From: RGIG3159 sp034927685
GTDB taxonomy: Bacteria; Bacillota; Clostridia; Oscillospirales; Oscillospiraceae
DNA length: 64,000 nucleotides
Assembly (NCBI GenBank): GCA_034927685.1
Contig: JAYFPO010000012.1
Coordinates: 1 to 64,000, forward strand
Reading direction: 5' to 3'
In this document: piece after piece, positions 5,530-14,333 of the stretch
Layout: every line of letters begins with the position of its first letter
Numbering within the stretch: the stretch's first letter is position 1
Position numbers and translations under genes: made by a program
The notes under the pieces: model-generated
The model's input: the letters and a program-made list of their open reading frames with translations, nothing else
Told to the model about the DNA's origin: nothing
Database searches by the model: none

Positions 5530-7365
5530 ATGACAGATAATGAAAGCAGAGAACAGCAGCGCCAGATCTATCGTCGTGAAGAAACCGGTGAAAAGATGTT
5601 CATTCCGGCAAAATCCAAGATAGATATCTACGAGGACGGGCGGATATTCCGTACCTGCGCTTACTGCCGTGTATCTACGGATAATGACGCTCAACTGTCC
5701 TCTTTCGAATTACAGCAGGCACATTATGCCCAAGTCGCCGGAAGTCATCCGAACTGGAACTTGACGCGGATATTTGCGGATGAGGGGATTTCCGGCACTT
5801 CCATCAAAAACAGAGACGAGTTCAACGCCATGATAGCCGCCTGCGAGGCTGGAGAATATGACTTCATCGTCACCAAAAGCGTATCCCGTTTTGCAAGGAA
5901 TCTAGTGGACTGCATTTCTCTGATACGAAAGCTGAAGAGGCTCACCCCGCCCGTAGGCGTAATCTTCGAGACAGATAATCTGAATACGCTTTCCGAGGAC
6001 TCGGAACTGATGCTATCCTTTCTTGCCACTTTTGCCCAGGAAGAATCGGTCAAAAAAAGTGAAAGTATGATATGGTCTCTGAAGGAGCGTAATAAATCCG
6101 GCAAGCTACTCACTCCGGCCTTGCTTGGATATGAGCGGCCAAGGGACGAGGCGGGACGGTATATCAAATACGCACCGCTGGAGATCGTGGAATCGGAGGC
6201 GGAGATCGTTCGCTTCATTTTTGACGCTTTTCTTGCTGGGCATTCGACCGCCAACATTGCCGCGTTGCTCACAGATATTGAGTGTCAGACCAAAATGGGC
6301 GGCACAGAGTGGAACGAGGGGTCGATAAACTACATATTGAAAAACGAACGCTACTGCGGAAATGTTCTCACATGGAAGACCTTTACCGCCGACCTCTATG
6401 AGCATCGGCATAAAAAGAACAGGCAAGACCGCGACCAGTATCTATATACAAATCATCACGAAGCAATTATATCCTTGGAAAAGTTCGAGGCAACACAGGT
6501 CCTGCTGGAAAACAAAAAGCACCATGTTTGTGGTGGGTTCCCAGTCATGCAAGTCATTGAGGACGGCATATTCAGAGGGTTCGTTCCCATCAACCATCAT
6601 TGGATAAACGATGACCCCAACACTTATTATGATGCATCCAACAGCGTGGAAACAAAAGAGAGCATACGAAAAATCCGTAGGAGTTATTTTAGCGCATTTG
6701 ATTTTGAGGGATACCAAGTCGTGCGTGGGCAGTCCCTCACAGCTCGGTTTGAATGCCCCAGCATCACAATTACAAACGAGCGCATTTTCTTCAATGTCAA
6801 CTGCATAAGGAAGTTTGCCGATGTGCCATATATCCAACTGCTTCTTCATCCGACCGAGAGGAAAATCGCTATTCGTCCATGCAAGGCGGAGGATGTGCAT
6901 AGCATCCGCTGGCGTACGGACCCGGGCAGGCCGCTTTTGGGTAAAACAATTAGTTGCCAGCATTTTGGAAACGCCTTGTATCAAATCATGGACTGGAACC
7001 CGGATTATCTTTACAGAGTGCGAGGCACTTGGGCTGCGAGAGGTTCCGACGAGATCATCGTATTCAATCTTCCGAACGCCGCTCCCGCCGCCTATGTGAA
7101 CGGGGAAATTGGGGCAAATGCGAATTTCCGCCACAGGTGGGTGCCGCTCTGCCCAGAGGAATGGAGCGATACATTTGGGCAGGAGTTCTACGATTACAGC
7201 ATTCAAAACGGATTCTTTTTTATATCGCGGAATTATGACTGGAAAGCACAAACGAAAGCGACGATGCTTCCGGACTCCACAAATGTAACTGTGCTTTCCG
7301 CTGATGAACTTCAGGTAAGCATAGAAAGCTTACGGATGAGGGCGGGGGTTGCTCATGGAGAATAA
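5530..7365 (+). CDS. Large serine recombinase with novel C-terminal domain
   Basis: A 611-residue site-specific recombinase. ATG 5530 has AGAGGTGA 7 bases upstream; a GTG at 5521 is an alternative. The resolvase domain spans about residues 40-190, with catalytic Ser49 in YCRVST and the SVSRFARN motif. The recombinase DNA-binding domain follows at about 205-310 (LLGYER...EWNEGSINYILKNERYCGN). The expected cysteine zinc ribbon and long coiled coil are missing. Instead, about residues 390-570 form a domain (FEGYQVVRGQ, IQLLLHPTERKIAIRPC, DWNPDYLYRVRG) that resembles the three following genes. It overlaps the next gene by 11 bp. It presumably integrates or excises the element; the extra domain may recruit the small paralogues. 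Confidence 0.9.
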   Translation: MTDNESREQQRQIYRREETGEKMFIPAKSKIDIYEDGRIFRTCAYCRVSTDNDAQLSSFELQQAHYAQVAGSHPNWNLTRIFADEGISGTSIKNRDEFNAMIAACEAGEYDFIVTKSVSRFARNLVDCISLIRKLKRLTPPVGVIFETDNLNTLSEDSELMLSFLATFAQEESVKKSESMIWSLKERNKSGKLLTPALLGYERPRDEAGRYIKYAPLEIVESEAEIVRFIFDAFLAGHSTANIAALLTDIECQTKMGGTEWNEGSINYILKNERYCGNVLTWKTFTADLYEHRHKKNRQDRDQYLYTNHHEAIISLEKFEATQVLLENKKHHVCGGFPVMQVIEDGIFRGFVPINHHWINDDPNTYYDASNSVETKESIRKIRRSYFSAFDFEGYQVVRGQSLTARFECPSITITNERIFFNVNCIRKFADVPYIQLLLHPTERKIAIRPCKAEDVHSIRWRTDPGRPLLGKTISCQHFGNALYQIMDWNPDYLYRVRGTWAARGSDEIIVFNLPNAAPAAYVNGEIGANANFRHRWVPLCPEEWSDTFGQEFYDYSIQNGFFFISRNYDWKAQTKATMLPDSTNVTVLSADELQVSIESLRMRAGVAHGE

Positions 7366-7960
7366 CACTGTGGAATATATGCTGGAGCACAGCAAACCAG
7401 TCGAAGACACCCCGGATGAAGAAGAGGTAGTTGACCTTGCAGGGTATCAGGTGACAAAGGCGGAGCTTTTTGCTCACACTCTTGAGCCCGCCGTTACAAT
7501 ATGGGCAAACCGGCTGAAATTCAATATGGCTTGCCTGCGGCGGTTTTCGGGAGTGACGCACATACAAATCCTCATTCATCCTGATCAGAAACGCCTGATC
7601 ATTCGGCCCTGCGAACCTGATGCCCCAGATTCTCTGCGGTGGGCCAATGGCGGCGGCGAGAAAGAACTGAAAAACCGGGATTTATTATGCCAGCTTTTTG
7701 CCGCGAAAGTATTTGACCTCATGCAGTGGAATCCACAGTACCGGTATAAAATGCTCGGCAAAGCCGCCGTATGCGACGGTGAAATTCTCTTCCTTTTCAA
7801 GTTGACCGATTTCGAACTGTTTACATGCGGACGCGGTAAAGGAAAGGGTTCCTATTTACCAGAAGATTGGCGCAACTATTTTGGAACTCCCGTTGAACAA
7901 CATGAAGATGCGTATAAGGTTGATCTGGCTGATGGGTATATTACTACCGATAAGGCGTAA
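7355..7960 (+). CDS. Stand-alone paralogue of the recombinase C-terminal domain (1)
   Basis: A 201-residue protein starting MENNTVEYMLEH, with GGGGG upstream; a TTG six bases earlier is less likely. After an acidic N-terminus, residues about 25-150 repeat the pattern of the recombinase C-terminal domain: LAGYQVTKAELFA, RLKFNMACLRRF, IQILIHPDQKRLIIRPC, then QWNPQYRYKMLG and FKLTDF. A final SYLPEDWRNYFG segment also has a counterpart in the recombinase (CPEEWSDTFG). I recall similar proteins, sometimes labelled 'integrase', beside serine recombinases in Clostridia, but know of no defined function. It has no catalytic recombinase motif and is probably an accessory or DNA-binding factor. Confidence 0.8.
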   Translation: MENNTVEYMLEHSKPVEDTPDEEEVVDLAGYQVTKAELFAHTLEPAVTIWANRLKFNMACLRRFSGVTHIQILIHPDQKRLIIRPCEPDAPDSLRWANGGGEKELKNRDLLCQLFAAKVFDLMQWNPQYRYKMLGKAAVCDGEILFLFKLTDFELFTCGRGKGKGSYLPEDWRNYFGTPVEQHEDAYKVDLADGYITTDKA

Positions 7961-7972
7961 GGAGAGGTAATT

Positions 7973-8425
7973 ATGCAGAGTAATAACAGCAATATCACGG
8001 AAATCAGTCTTGATGGATTTCAAGTTGTCCGTGGTCAATATTTCAGCCGGATAATTGAACCATCATTTACGATCTGGTACTCGGGTGTTTCCTTTAATCT
8101 CTCCGCGTATCATGCTCTAAACAGTTGTGAATCTGTACAAATTCTTGTAAACAATGAAAAACGCTGCGCAATTATAAAATCGGTGCCTTCGACCGATCGT
8201 GACGCGGTGATCTGGTTGAAACCTTCTGAGCGCCACAAATACAAGAAAATTGAATGCTCCAAATTCACGCATCAGCTTTATGATTTTTGGAACTGGAATA
8301 AAGACATTCACTATCGCGCCAATGGCAAGCTGGTCAAATCCGGTCAAAAAATCATGTTGTACTTTGATTTTACAAAGCCTGAAGAATGGGAAGGCTCAAA
8401 GCTGGTGAGTGACTTTGGCGGATAA
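7973..8425 (+). CDS. Stand-alone paralogue of the recombinase C-terminal domain (2)
   Basis: A 150-residue protein with GGAGAGG before the ATG. It reads LDGFQVVRGQYFS, then GVSFNLSAYHAL, VQILVNNEKRCAIIKS, NWNKDIHYRANG and LYFDFT, matching the recombinase C-terminal domain in the same order. The opening GFQVVRGQ is almost identical to GYQVVRGQ of the recombinase, although the rest has diverged. It lacks the terminal EDW...FG segment. It starts 12 bases after the previous gene and overlaps the next by 17 bp. Function unknown; by context a partner of the recombinase. Confidence 0.75.
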   Translation: MQSNNSNITEISLDGFQVVRGQYFSRIIEPSFTIWYSGVSFNLSAYHALNSCESVQILVNNEKRCAIIKSVPSTDRDAVIWLKPSERHKYKKIECSKFTHQLYDFWNWNKDIHYRANGKLVKSGQKIMLYFDFTKPEEWEGSKLVSDFGG

Positions 8426-8831
8426 CACATACATTTCATTTTACCTCGGTATCGGCAGAATTCATGTGTTTTGCAATGCCGTCAGGGAAATTGGCGAACC
8501 TCCATATATACGCTTTCTGCTTGAACAGAGCGGATCGGCCATGCTTATGGAACCTTATGACAGAAAAGAATTCCAGTCACTGCGTGTACCGAAAGCGGTC
8601 TACCGTAAGACTGGAAAAATGGAATTTCGAAGCGCGGCCTTTTGCCGGCTGCTCGCGGGAAAGCTGGGATGGGATTACACTTGTTCTTATCGAATTCCAG
8701 GCAGGATTCTGCCGAAACAAAAGCTTGTAATCTTTGATCTCACCGGTGCTTTTCCGGTAGAAAGTGCACGCATCGTCAAGGACGCTGAATCTGTACCCGA
8801 AAATGAAACAGGATACCCAGAAACGATTTGA
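8409..8831 (+). CDS. Stand-alone paralogue of the recombinase C-terminal domain (3)
   Basis: A 140-residue protein, most likely starting at GTG 8409; an in-frame stop lies immediately upstream, so it cannot be longer. It lacks the GYQVVRGQ opening but retains the rest: YISFYLGIGRIHVFCNAVREI, IRFLLEQSGSAMLMEPYD, GWDYTCSYRIPG and LVIFDLT. It is the most divergent copy and the last gene of the operon. The four-copy series could reflect repeated duplication of one module within the element. No catalytic motif is visible. Confidence 0.7.
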   Translation: MTLADNTYISFYLGIGRIHVFCNAVREIGEPPYIRFLLEQSGSAMLMEPYDRKEFQSLRVPKAVYRKTGKMEFRSAAFCRLLAGKLGWDYTCSYRIPGRILPKQKLVIFDLTGAFPVESARIVKDAESVPENETGYPETI

Positions 8832-9136
8832 CTGATGATGGACAAAAGACAAGGGTACGATTGCACCCCTCCCGAAAAATGCACCCCCCTAAATCGGCAA
8901 TTTGCACCCCCTTGGGATTTCTATCAAAATATGTCTTCTTTTTATGCAAAAAAGTGTGTTTTAAAGTCACTCTGAAATGAATTCAGCATTGACAGCCGAA
9001 ATTGATTTCCCATTTTGCATATTAATACTGGCGTGCCGTATACACCAAGGTGCGTCGCCTTCCGTTTAGCCCCAATTGTAACATGACGGTTATGCTTTCA
9101 ATATAATGTACTATATTTTATATTTGGAGGCATATT
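8832..9136. other. Non-coding stretch between the recombinase operon and the DUF11 gene
   Basis: No gene is supported here. It holds three TGCACCCC repeats (described separately) near the end of the recombinase operon, followed by AT-rich sequence leading to the DUF11 gene. It may contain the boundary of the mobile element. Confidence 0.6.
8862..8909. repeat. Three direct repeats of TGCACCCC
   Basis: TGCACCCC occurs at 8862-8869, 8880-8887 and 8902-8909, spaced 18 and 22 bp, each followed by further C or T residues. Closely spaced repeats of this kind are typical of transposase-binding sites at transposon ends or of recombinase-bound attachment regions. No transposase gene lies next to it. 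Confidence 0.6.
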
Positions 9137-11014
9137 ATGTTTCCCATTAATGATAATGATTGGATTGCATATATACAAGCCGCGGAACCAAATAATGTAA
9201 ACCCATGCTGGATTGATATTGTCGGCGATGTTGCGTCTCCTGCTGCATATTATTACCTGTATCCGACCCCAAATCCGAACCCTACGGAAGTAGCGTTCAG
9301 AATGAGGCTGAACGGTGACCCACTCAGCAATAACCCTGCGGTATACGGCCTGAAGGACTTCGTTTGGGGCGTTGAGATTCGTCATTCAACAAATACAGTA
9401 CTGTTCACAATTCTTGTAAATGCCAGCGGAGGCAGTTACACGTTCCAAGTAAGGGATTCCTCCTCGGCTTTAATTTACAACATTCCGATCGCGTTAAACA
9501 ATCCTTCTCAGCCGACGGATAACGTAAGAGTGGTTGATGCTGGGGCGCAGTTCCCATGTGCAAGTCCAATGATACCGGATGAAGACTATTTCCTGGACTT
9601 TACGCTTCCCACCAGCATATTTACCGGGCTGAACTTTGCGTCCTCCACCTACCGATTGTGCTATTTTACTTCCACGCAGAATATCATAATCAACAAAGAA
9701 TTTATTTGCGGAATGATCATAAACCCGCCTGTCGGAACTCCGGTTCTCTGCGTCACAAAGCAAATCATTTCGGCGCCTCTTCCTGCATGTACCAATGAGA
9801 CGTATTCCTGGGTTCTACTGATTACAATCTATAACTGTGGTACCGTTCCGGTGAATAACGTCGTGTTGACAGATACATTAAACAGCAGCATTGTACTCAC
9901 TGTCCCACCCGTATTTATTCCCAACGTAGGCGTCAGTTACAATGCAGGAACGCGTGTCGTGACGTGGAATATCGGAACAGTCAACACAGGAGATACGTTG
10001 GCGATTACCATTAATATGACCGGTTACTTCACAGCCCCGGGCCATTATATCCTGGATTCCGGAACGGTGAACGGAACAGGTCTGGCTCAAACGATTTTTG
10101 CAGACCATGGTATATTGGTATATGCACCCAATCAGCTGACCGTGAATAAGCAGATTGTATCAGGTCCTTTATCCGTTGAAACATGCAAAATTTCGACTTG
10201 GACACTCAGCATTACGATTGCAAACACAGAGATAACCGATATTCCAAATGTCGTAGTAATTGATGAGTTCAACAGTTCCTTCACAATTGAATCAGGGCCG
10301 CAGCTAACTCCAAGCGCGGGGTATGCAAACGTTTCAGACAATCAGATAATCTGGACGATAGATGACTTGGTAGGTAACTCCTCAGAAACTCTGCTGATTA
10401 CAGTAACGGGATTCTTCTCCGGTGAAGGGCATCGTATTTTTGATACAGGTTCAGTTCTGGATCAATGCATGCAAACAGTCACATTCCAGGATACAGGGAT
10501 TGATGTGCTTCCCATTTCCATCGCGAGACCAATCAAAATAAGTGGCGATATCCTGGATTGCAAAACAAATCAATTCCTGGATGATGTTTCAGCTACCGTA
10601 TATGAGAAAAATTGCAAAATAATTGGGATAGAAACATTCAACCAAAATTATGAGCTTGCGCTGCCTGCCGGCACTTATACTGTTTTGTTCGAAAAAGAAG
10701 GATATAGCAGAAAATTTTTATCTTTGGTGCTGCAATCGGATATGGATATCACCGCCGATGTCAATATGGCTCCCAAATCAGTTGCCACTTTCTCCAGAAT
10801 CGGCAATACAAGCAATGCTAATCTAGATATGTTCTCAGGAATCATCTGTGAAAAAATAGATGCCGAAATCGTATACAGCAGCCAGATATGCGTAAACAGC
10901 GAGGCTCTAGTGGAATCTCTGGATGATATTGTAGATGGTTATTCGTGTTCTGTAGTATGCAACTCAAAATTGCATTTGATGATGAATCTTGAAAAGAACC
11001 TGGTGTATAAATAA
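9137..11014 (+). CDS. DUF11-repeat protein with carboxypeptidase-regulatory-like domain
   Basis: A 625-residue protein behind GGAGG. About residues 1-190 are an unrecognised beta-rich region. Two DUF11-type beta-sandwich repeats follow (about 205-315, LCVTKQIISAPLPACTNETYSWV..., and 325-440, LTVNKQIVSGPLSVETCKISTW...). A carboxypeptidase-regulatory-like domain comes next (about 455-520, KISGDILDCKTNQFLDDVSATVYE), then a unique tail. There is no signal peptide, membrane anchor or LPXTG motif, unusual for DUF11 proteins, which are normally extracellular. It could be released by mother-cell lysis as a spore-surface protein, or use another route; both are guesses. Its DNA is visibly richer in A+T than the flanks. 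Confidence 0.75.
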   Translation: MFPINDNDWIAYIQAAEPNNVNPCWIDIVGDVASPAAYYYLYPTPNPNPTEVAFRMRLNGDPLSNNPAVYGLKDFVWGVEIRHSTNTVLFTILVNASGGSYTFQVRDSSSALIYNIPIALNNPSQPTDNVRVVDAGAQFPCASPMIPDEDYFLDFTLPTSIFTGLNFASSTYRLCYFTSTQNIIINKEFICGMIINPPVGTPVLCVTKQIISAPLPACTNETYSWVLLITIYNCGTVPVNNVVLTDTLNSSIVLTVPPVFIPNVGVSYNAGTRVVTWNIGTVNTGDTLAITINMTGYFTAPGHYILDSGTVNGTGLAQTIFADHGILVYAPNQLTVNKQIVSGPLSVETCKISTWTLSITIANTEITDIPNVVVIDEFNSSFTIESGPQLTPSAGYANVSDNQIIWTIDDLVGNSSETLLITVTGFFSGEGHRIFDTGSVLDQCMQTVTFQDTGIDVLPISIARPIKISGDILDCKTNQFLDDVSATVYEKNCKIIGIETFNQNYELALPAGTYTVLFEKEGYSRKFLSLVLQSDMDITADVNMAPKSVATFSRIGNTSNANLDMFSGIICEKIDAEIVYSSQICVNSEALVESLDDIVDGYSCSVVCNSKLHLMMNLEKNLVYK

Positions 11015-11531
11015 CGCCAAATAAAAGATTTCATTTTCGATACGAGGAACGTGCCGATATGCTACCCGCTTTTGAGTGGAAATCATTGTTCAAGCAAGAA
11101 TTGTTCCCTTCGGGTAAAACACGTGATGCATTGTAAAGAACAAAATCTTGTATATAACATAGCATATTTGCAGTTTGTGGCATACCTTATCAAGGAAACC
11201 GATATTTCAATCCATGGCACTGCACAAGACGACTGTTGATCATCATTGATGTTTACATGAGTTGGTATCGGGAAAAGCGGTGAAACTATCGGAAGATTAG
11301 GTCAGCAGCAGGGTGTTGCTTCTTTGTCTTTCTCCACTGACGGAGTATCTATTGGGTTCACTATCGGTCGTGTTACTCTTGGCAATGGACATTGAAGGAA
11401 ATTATCTGTTAATAAAAAAGCAAAAGGAAGCTCAAGAAATTTCTGATTGGATGACCAGAAGTTTCTTGAGCTTCAGATTTGAGCTACATCTATCTTGCGG
11501 TTCCTATGTTAGTCGTTAAAGTTCTGGAACC
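11015..11531. other. Intergenic region without a supported gene
   Basis: Short frames at 11051-11239 and 11313-11519 have no ribosome sites and no recognisable protein pattern. The only clear structure is the long hairpin at 11427-11474. The DUF11 and RuBisCO-like genes converge on this region. Confidence 0.6.
11427..11474. repeat. 19-bp inverted repeat with a 10-base loop
   Basis: The left arm (11427-11445, GAAGCTCAAGAAATTTCTG) pairs with the right arm (11456-11474) through 19 positions, with one T-G wobble. No run of T follows on either strand, so it is not a standard terminator. It could be a bidirectional transcription block or a small mobile palindrome. Confidence 0.75.
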
Positions 11532-12842
11532 TTATTTCATCAGATCGAAGGACGCTTTCCCGCCCAGGTGGTCAATCATGGCCTGAAGCTCGCTGTGCGT
11601 CTCCGCAAAGGTAAACAGGTCGATCCCCTTTACCGCCGCGTCAATGGCCTGTCGCATGGATTTCGCACCGGCAAAGCTTCCGTCCGGGTGCCCGTGAACA
11701 GCGCCGCCTGCCGCCATAATCATGTCGATGCCGAGACTCTTGACACAATCGTTGACAATAAACTGCGTCGTGCCGCCGGAACAGGCCATCATGCAGGGCT
11801 TGATATTCCACCAATCCTGCGTAAAGAAGCGGAACCCGCGCTCAAAGAGCTTCTGGGAGACAGGGAATTTCCCCCAGGGCGTGCCGTAAATGGCGAAATC
11901 AGCGCCGGCCAGCCGGAGGATTTTGGCCATAAGCAGCGGCGCGCTTACGCCGGTAAAGGTGGAGGATACCTGCGCGCCGGCGTAGTCCACATGCGCCAGA
12001 ATGGGGACATTGATGTCGGGGTCGTCCGCAATCATTTTGGCCGCGTCGAAGCCCACGGTGTAGTAATTGATCATCAGGCAGTTTGCGCCAAGATCCAGCG
12101 CGCGATGGGCGTTGTCTTTCAGCTTTGCCACACTGTCGGTAATATTGACGGCGTACAGCGTGTGCTCGCCCGTCTCCTCAAAGGCGCGGCGCTCCATCTC
12201 CATAAATTTGGGGACGCGCTCGGCCAGAGGGCAGAAGTCCATATTGGCGGACAGCAGCTCGTCGTCCTTGATGACATCCACGCCGCCGCGGGCGGCTTCA
12301 TAAAACAGCTCCGCGCCTTCCTCCGGCGTCCAGCCGACGTTGGGCTTAATCATCGCGTTGAGCAGCGGGCGGTCATAGACGTTGAGCAGCTTCCGCAGAC
12401 CCTCCACGCCGAACTTCGGCCCTTTGAATTGCTCCACATAGCTTTTCGGCATCGCGCAGTCCAGCCACTTGATCTTGCCGGAAGACGCGATGTTGCCAAA
12501 GATGGTGGAAAGGATCATCGGAATGTTCGCGCCGAAATTGGTGGCTGGAAATGCGATCTGTACAATATAGGTGCTCTCTTCCTCCGCGTAACCGTCGGAA
12601 GCCATATCCGGCACCTGATAGATCGACACAACCTTCGCGCCGAACCGGCGCTTTTTGTCGCTGGTTTCCTTGGCCACAGCAATCCAGGTGCCGGTGGTCT
12701 GTTCATCCGCAATCGCCAGCGCCAGCTTCTCGATATTTTTGGTGCTGGTTACGATCTGGTAAGTACCGATGATATAATTCTCGCCGAAAGCGACCTCCGG
12801 GAATGCGTGCATCATGTTAACCTCGTTCAGATTGCGTGCCAT
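11532..12842 (-). CDS. RuBisCO-like protein (form IV-like)
   Basis: A 436-residue member of the RuBisCO large-subunit superfamily. Lys166 in MIKPN matches the catalytic lysine of KPK, with the second lysine replaced by Asn. Lys192-Asp194-Glu195 in IKDDE match the carbamylated lysine and Mg2+ ligands. His284 (ILAHVDYAGA) is kept but the following arginine is Val. Lys325 may stand for loop 6, and Ser355-Gly-Gly is kept. This mix fits a RuBisCO-like protein that enolises or rearranges a sugar derivative, not a CO2-fixing enzyme. It is the last gene of an operon with an FGGY kinase, MFS transporter and class III aminotransferase, so its substrate is probably a phosphorylated keto-sugar acid. The substrate is unknown; no mtnK/mtnA methionine-salvage genes are nearby. 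Confidence 0.9.
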   Translation of the reverse strand: MARNLNEVNMMHAFPEVAFGENYIIGTYQIVTSTKNIEKLALAIADEQTTGTWIAVAKETSDKKRRFGAKVVSIYQVPDMASDGYAEEESTYIVQIAFPATNFGANIPMILSTIFGNIASSGKIKWLDCAMPKSYVEQFKGPKFGVEGLRKLLNVYDRPLLNAMIKPNVGWTPEEGAELFYEAARGGVDVIKDDELLSANMDFCPLAERVPKFMEMERRAFEETGEHTLYAVNITDSVAKLKDNAHRALDLGANCLMINYYTVGFDAAKMIADDPDINVPILAHVDYAGAQVSSTFTGVSAPLLMAKILRLAGADFAIYGTPWGKFPVSQKLFERGFRFFTQDWWNIKPCMMACSGGTTQFIVNDCVKSLGIDMIMAAGGAVHGHPDGSFAGAKSMRQAIDAAVKGIDLFTFAETHSELQAMIDHLGGKASFDLMK

Positions 12843-12875
12843 AATGTTTCTCCTTATATTTATAATTTTTAGCGC

Positions 12876-14318
12876 TTACAGTGCAATATTGGAAAATACC
12901 TCGTCAAACGCGCGCAGCGTCTGATCCAGCGTATCTTCGTTATCAGCCATGCTGGTGTAAATCCGGCTGCCCGCCAGCGTAATCACACCGTTGGCGGTGA
13001 GCGCCGCGCCGAACTCGGCTACGGCCTGCTTGCGCTCGGCGAGCTTGCTGGCAATATCCGGGTCCTTTGCCGAAAGATACATCATACCCGCGACCTCAAA
13101 GTGCACAATGGAACCGATATTCCAGACGACAAACGGCAGCTTGTGCGCGTCGATCAACGTCTGAATACCCTCGCAAAGCCGGTCGCCGCTACGGCCTGCT
13201 TTGGCGGCCGCGCCTGTTCTGGCAATTTCTTCAATGGCGTAATACCCCGCGGCACAGCTGAGGGGATTGGCGGATAACGTGCCTCCCACATAGGCCCTTG
13301 GCTTGCCCACGCTGACTCCCGCGCCGAGGCAGTTCATGATCTCTCGCCTGCCGCCCAAGCCGCCGGCCGCAGGGTAACCGCCGGAGACGATTTTCCCGAA
13401 TACGGTCAAATCCGGCCGCACATCAAAGTAGCCCTGCGCGCCGCCCATGCCAAGGCGGAACGCCGTGACGACCTCGTCAAAAATCAGCAGAGCGCCAAAT
13501 TCGTCGCAGAGCTTTCGGACCTCCTGATTGAAGGTGCGCGTCGCCATACGCGTGCCGCTCTCGGCGCCGATCGGTTCCACCAGCACCGCGGCCGTTCCGC
13601 CGTTTTCCCGGTTCTCCTGCAGCAGCCGGCGCAGGCCGGAAAGATCGTTCGGGGCAATCTCCTGCGTATGCGCCACGCATTCCTCCGGAATCCCGTGCGC
13701 CTCTAACCGTTTGGTAAACGGAATATGCAGGGAGTATACCAGCTGATCGCTCCAACCGTGGTAGGCTCCGCCGACCTTGATGATTTTTTTCTTGCCGGTA
13801 TAAGTACGGGCGGTCCGGATCGCCACCATATCCGCCTCGGTGCCGCTGGCCAGACTGCGATACATCTCCACCCACGGCATATAGTGATGGATCGTCTTTG
13901 CCAGTTTCATTTCATATTCATGGAACAAGCCCGTACATGGGCCGCATTCGCGAATGACTTCAATGGCTTTCTCCTGAACGGGAAGATAATTGCTGCCTAA
14001 AATCGTGGGGCCGCCAGCCTGCAGGTAGTCGACATAGCGATTGCCGTCCACATCGAACAGATACGCCCCCTCCGCCTTGGTGATCGCCAGCGGAAACGGA
14101 TAGTTAAACGCCAGATTGTGCTGCACCCCGCCCGGAATAACCTGTTTTGCTTCATCGGTCATGCGTTTGGAGCCCGCGCAGCAGGTTTCGAAATACGTCA
14201 AATACCGTTTCATGGCCTCCGGCTTCAGGTGGTATACCCGATCCGCCATCAGGCGCTCCATCTTTTCTTCGATCTTGATCGCGTCGGGCCAGTGAGAAAT
14301 CCCACACTGTTCCGTCAT
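12876..14318 (-). CDS. Class III aminotransferase (glutamate-1-semialdehyde aminomutase-like)
   Basis: A 480-residue PLP enzyme of fold type I; GGAGTGGAGTAAT precedes the ATG. SGTEAD (159-163) is the PLP-phosphate motif, Asp281 in FDEV binds the pyridine nitrogen, and Lys309 in FGKIVSGGYPAAG is the Schiff-base lysine. The overall pattern is close to glutamate-1-semialdehyde aminomutases, but those have about 430 residues and sit with heme genes, none of which is here. An N-terminal extension of about 50 residues precedes the core. It lies between the MFS and RuBisCO-like genes, so it more likely transaminates or rearranges an amino-sugar or amino-keto acid in that pathway. Confidence 0.85.
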   Translation of the reverse strand: MTEQCGISHWPDAIKIEEKMERLMADRVYHLKPEAMKRYLTYFETCCAGSKRMTDEAKQVIPGGVQHNLAFNYPFPLAITKAEGAYLFDVDGNRYVDYLQAGGPTILGSNYLPVQEKAIEVIRECGPCTGLFHEYEMKLAKTIHHYMPWVEMYRSLASGTEADMVAIRTARTYTGKKKIIKVGGAYHGWSDQLVYSLHIPFTKRLEAHGIPEECVAHTQEIAPNDLSGLRRLLQENRENGGTAAVLVEPIGAESGTRMATRTFNQEVRKLCDEFGALLIFDEVVTAFRLGMGGAQGYFDVRPDLTVFGKIVSGGYPAAGGLGGRREIMNCLGAGVSVGKPRAYVGGTLSANPLSCAAGYYAIEEIARTGAAAKAGRSGDRLCEGIQTLIDAHKLPFVVWNIGSIVHFEVAGMMYLSAKDPDIASKLAERKQAVAEFGAALTANGVITLAGSRIYTSMADNEDTLDQTLRAFDEVFSNIAL

Positions 14319-14333
14319 ATTACTCCACTCCCT

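Noticed and set aside
12876..14318. Heme-pathway glutamate-1-semialdehyde aminomutase (hemL)
   Set aside because: The sequence resembles GSA aminomutase, but it has an extra N-terminal 50 residues and sits in a catabolic operon with no heme genes, so the symbol was not assigned.
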